The position numbers were made by a program, and so were the translations under genes. A model generated the notes under the pieces. That model searched no databases. It saw only the letters and a program-made list of their open reading frames with translations, and was not told where the DNA came from. Positions 63,166 to 64,000 of a stretch of 64,000 nucleotides of DNA are shown here, in pieces. How positions within the stretch are numbered: position 1 is the stretch's first letter; every line of letters begins with the position of its first letter. This DNA is from Microthrixaceae bacterium (GTDB taxonomy: Bacteria; Actinomycetota; Acidimicrobiia; Acidimicrobiales; Microtrichaceae): NCBI GenBank assembly GCA_020027475.1, contig JAHRAZ010000023.1:1-64000 (forward strand), in the 5' to 3' direction.

Positions 63166-64000
63166 ATGAGCAATCGACTGGCCGGGCAGACGAGCCCCTA
63201 CCTCCGCCAACACTCCGACAATCCTGTGGACTGGCACCCGTGGGGAGCGGAGGCGTTCGCGGAGGCCACGAAACGTGATGTCCCGATACTGCTGAGCGTG
63301 GGCTATTCGGCTTGTCACTGGTGCCACGTGATGGCCCACGAATCATTCGAGAACCCCGACGTTGCCGCGCTCATGAACCAGTGGTTCGTTCCGGTGAAGG
63401 TGGACCGCGAGGAGCGCCCCGACGTGGACTCGATCTACATGGAGGCAACTCAGGCCATGACCGGCCGTGGTGGCTGGCCGATGACGGTCTTCATGGATGA
63501 CCAGGGAAGACCTTTCTTCGCCGGCACGTACTTCCCCCCGACCGCAAGGGGTGGAATGCCCGGATTCTCCGACCTCATGGAGGCGGTCCACGAAGCCTGG
63601 ACCAACCGCCGAGGTGAACTCCTGGAGCAGGCTGACCAGCTGACCGAGGCCATCAGCGCAGCTTTGCCCACTGGATCCGGCGATGGATCCCCGAACCCCG
63701 ACATCCCCGAGGCATACCTCGCTGCTGCCACTCAGACACTGCTCGAACAGCATGACCCGCAGTGGGGTGGATTCGGAGCCGCCCCGAAGTTCCCGCAGAC
63801 CCATTCCCTCGGACTCCTGATGCGGCAGTACCAACTGGATGGCGATTCCGAATCTCTGAAGGCGGTGACCACAACCCTGGATGCGATGGCCGCCGGCGGG
63901 ATGATGGATCACATCGGAGGCGGCTTCAGTCGGTACTCCGTGGACAGGCAATGGCTGGTTCCACACTTCGAGAAGATGCTCTATGACAATGCGCTGCTCA
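63166..64000 (+). CDS. Thioredoxin-domain protein (DUF255/YyaL family), truncated by the window
   Basis: First 278 codons; the gene runs past base 64000. [26 protein letters not shown] (C50 and C53) and GGWPMTVFM are hallmarks of the spermatogenesis-associated-protein-20/YyaL thioredoxin domain, which precedes a glycan-hydrolase-like (six-hairpin) domain; its beginning may be [12 protein letters not shown]-like near 240. The function of the family is poorly known. The ATG at 63166 follows the divergent SDR gene. Confidence 0.88.
   Translation, partial: MSNRLAGQTSPYLRQHSDNPVDWHPWGAEAFAEATKRDVPILLSVGYSACHWCHVMAHESFENPDVAALMNQWFVPVKVDREERPDVDSIYMEATQAMTGRGGWPMTVFMDDQGRPFFAGTYFPPTARGGMPGFSDLMEAVHEAWTNRRGELLEQADQLTEAISAALPTGSGDGSPNPDIPEAYLAAATQTLLEQHDPQWGGFGAAPKFPQTHSLGLLMRQYQLDGDSESLKAVTTTLDAMAAGGMMDHIGGGFSRYSVDRQWLVPHFEKMLYDNALL

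Overview
The window looks like the chromosome of a high-GC actinobacterium, most likely of the class Acidimicrobiia. The class call is an inference from gene content, because there is no rRNA here. The supporting signs are a mycothiol synthase-type acetyltransferase, a luciferase-like F420-type oxidoreductase, a menaquinone pathway, an ANTAR regulator beside polA and rpsA as in mycobacteria, and many leaderless genes. Genes are tightly packed: neighbours often overlap by 1 to 4 bases, and convergent genes often end within 1 to 20 bases of each other.

Layout. 1-9.3 kb: RNase J and dapA, a TetR regulator with a di-iron ferritin-like protein, a second TetR gene, SURF1, an acyl-CoA ligase, a membrane protein and dapB. 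9.5-13.3 kb: murF, a STAND-like ATPase and ddl. 13.3-19.4 kb: an unusual four-gene set translationally coupled to ddl: an acyl reductase/HAD fusion, a Zn alcohol dehydrogenase broken by an in-frame TGA, a LarA (lactate racemase)-like protein and a PlsC-type acyltransferase. 19.5-25.3 kb: rpsA, a methyltransferase, polA and pdtaR. 25.3-27.1 kb: small proteins, tRNA-Leu(CAA), bcp and an HU gene. 27.3-33.9 kb: a trp cluster led by hisI (hisI-trpE-ygfZ-trpC-trpF-trpB-trpA). 34-35.8 kb: groES-like, a nitrilase-family amidase and a hydrolase. 35.9-41.1 kb: a his operon (hisD-C-B-H-A-F). 41.3-52.9 kb: nth, mshD, rlmN, a nucleotidyltransferase, a MaoC hydratase, an LLM oxidoreductase, a lipoprotein hydrolase, an acyl-CoA synthetase and a kinase-like/flippase fusion. 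53-60.7 kb: menaquinone genes menG, menF, menD, menH, menA and menE. 60.7-64 kb: a VOC protein, a decayed IS481-type element, an SDR and a truncated DUF255 protein.

How the parts fit together. Biosynthesis dominates: lysine/DAP (dapA, dapB) feeds peptidoglycan (murF, ddl), and Trp, His and menaquinone sets are largely present. trpD, trpG, hisG, hisE, menB and menC are not in the window. Two features stand out. First, the acyl reductase-HAD / alcohol dehydrogenase / LarA-like / PlsC group looks like an uncharacterised lipid-tailoring pathway. Second, at least fifteen genes carry a TANNNT -10 box only 6 to 9 bases before the start codon, which predicts leaderless mRNAs. Several of these promoters lie inside a divergent neighbour or within short tandem duplications.
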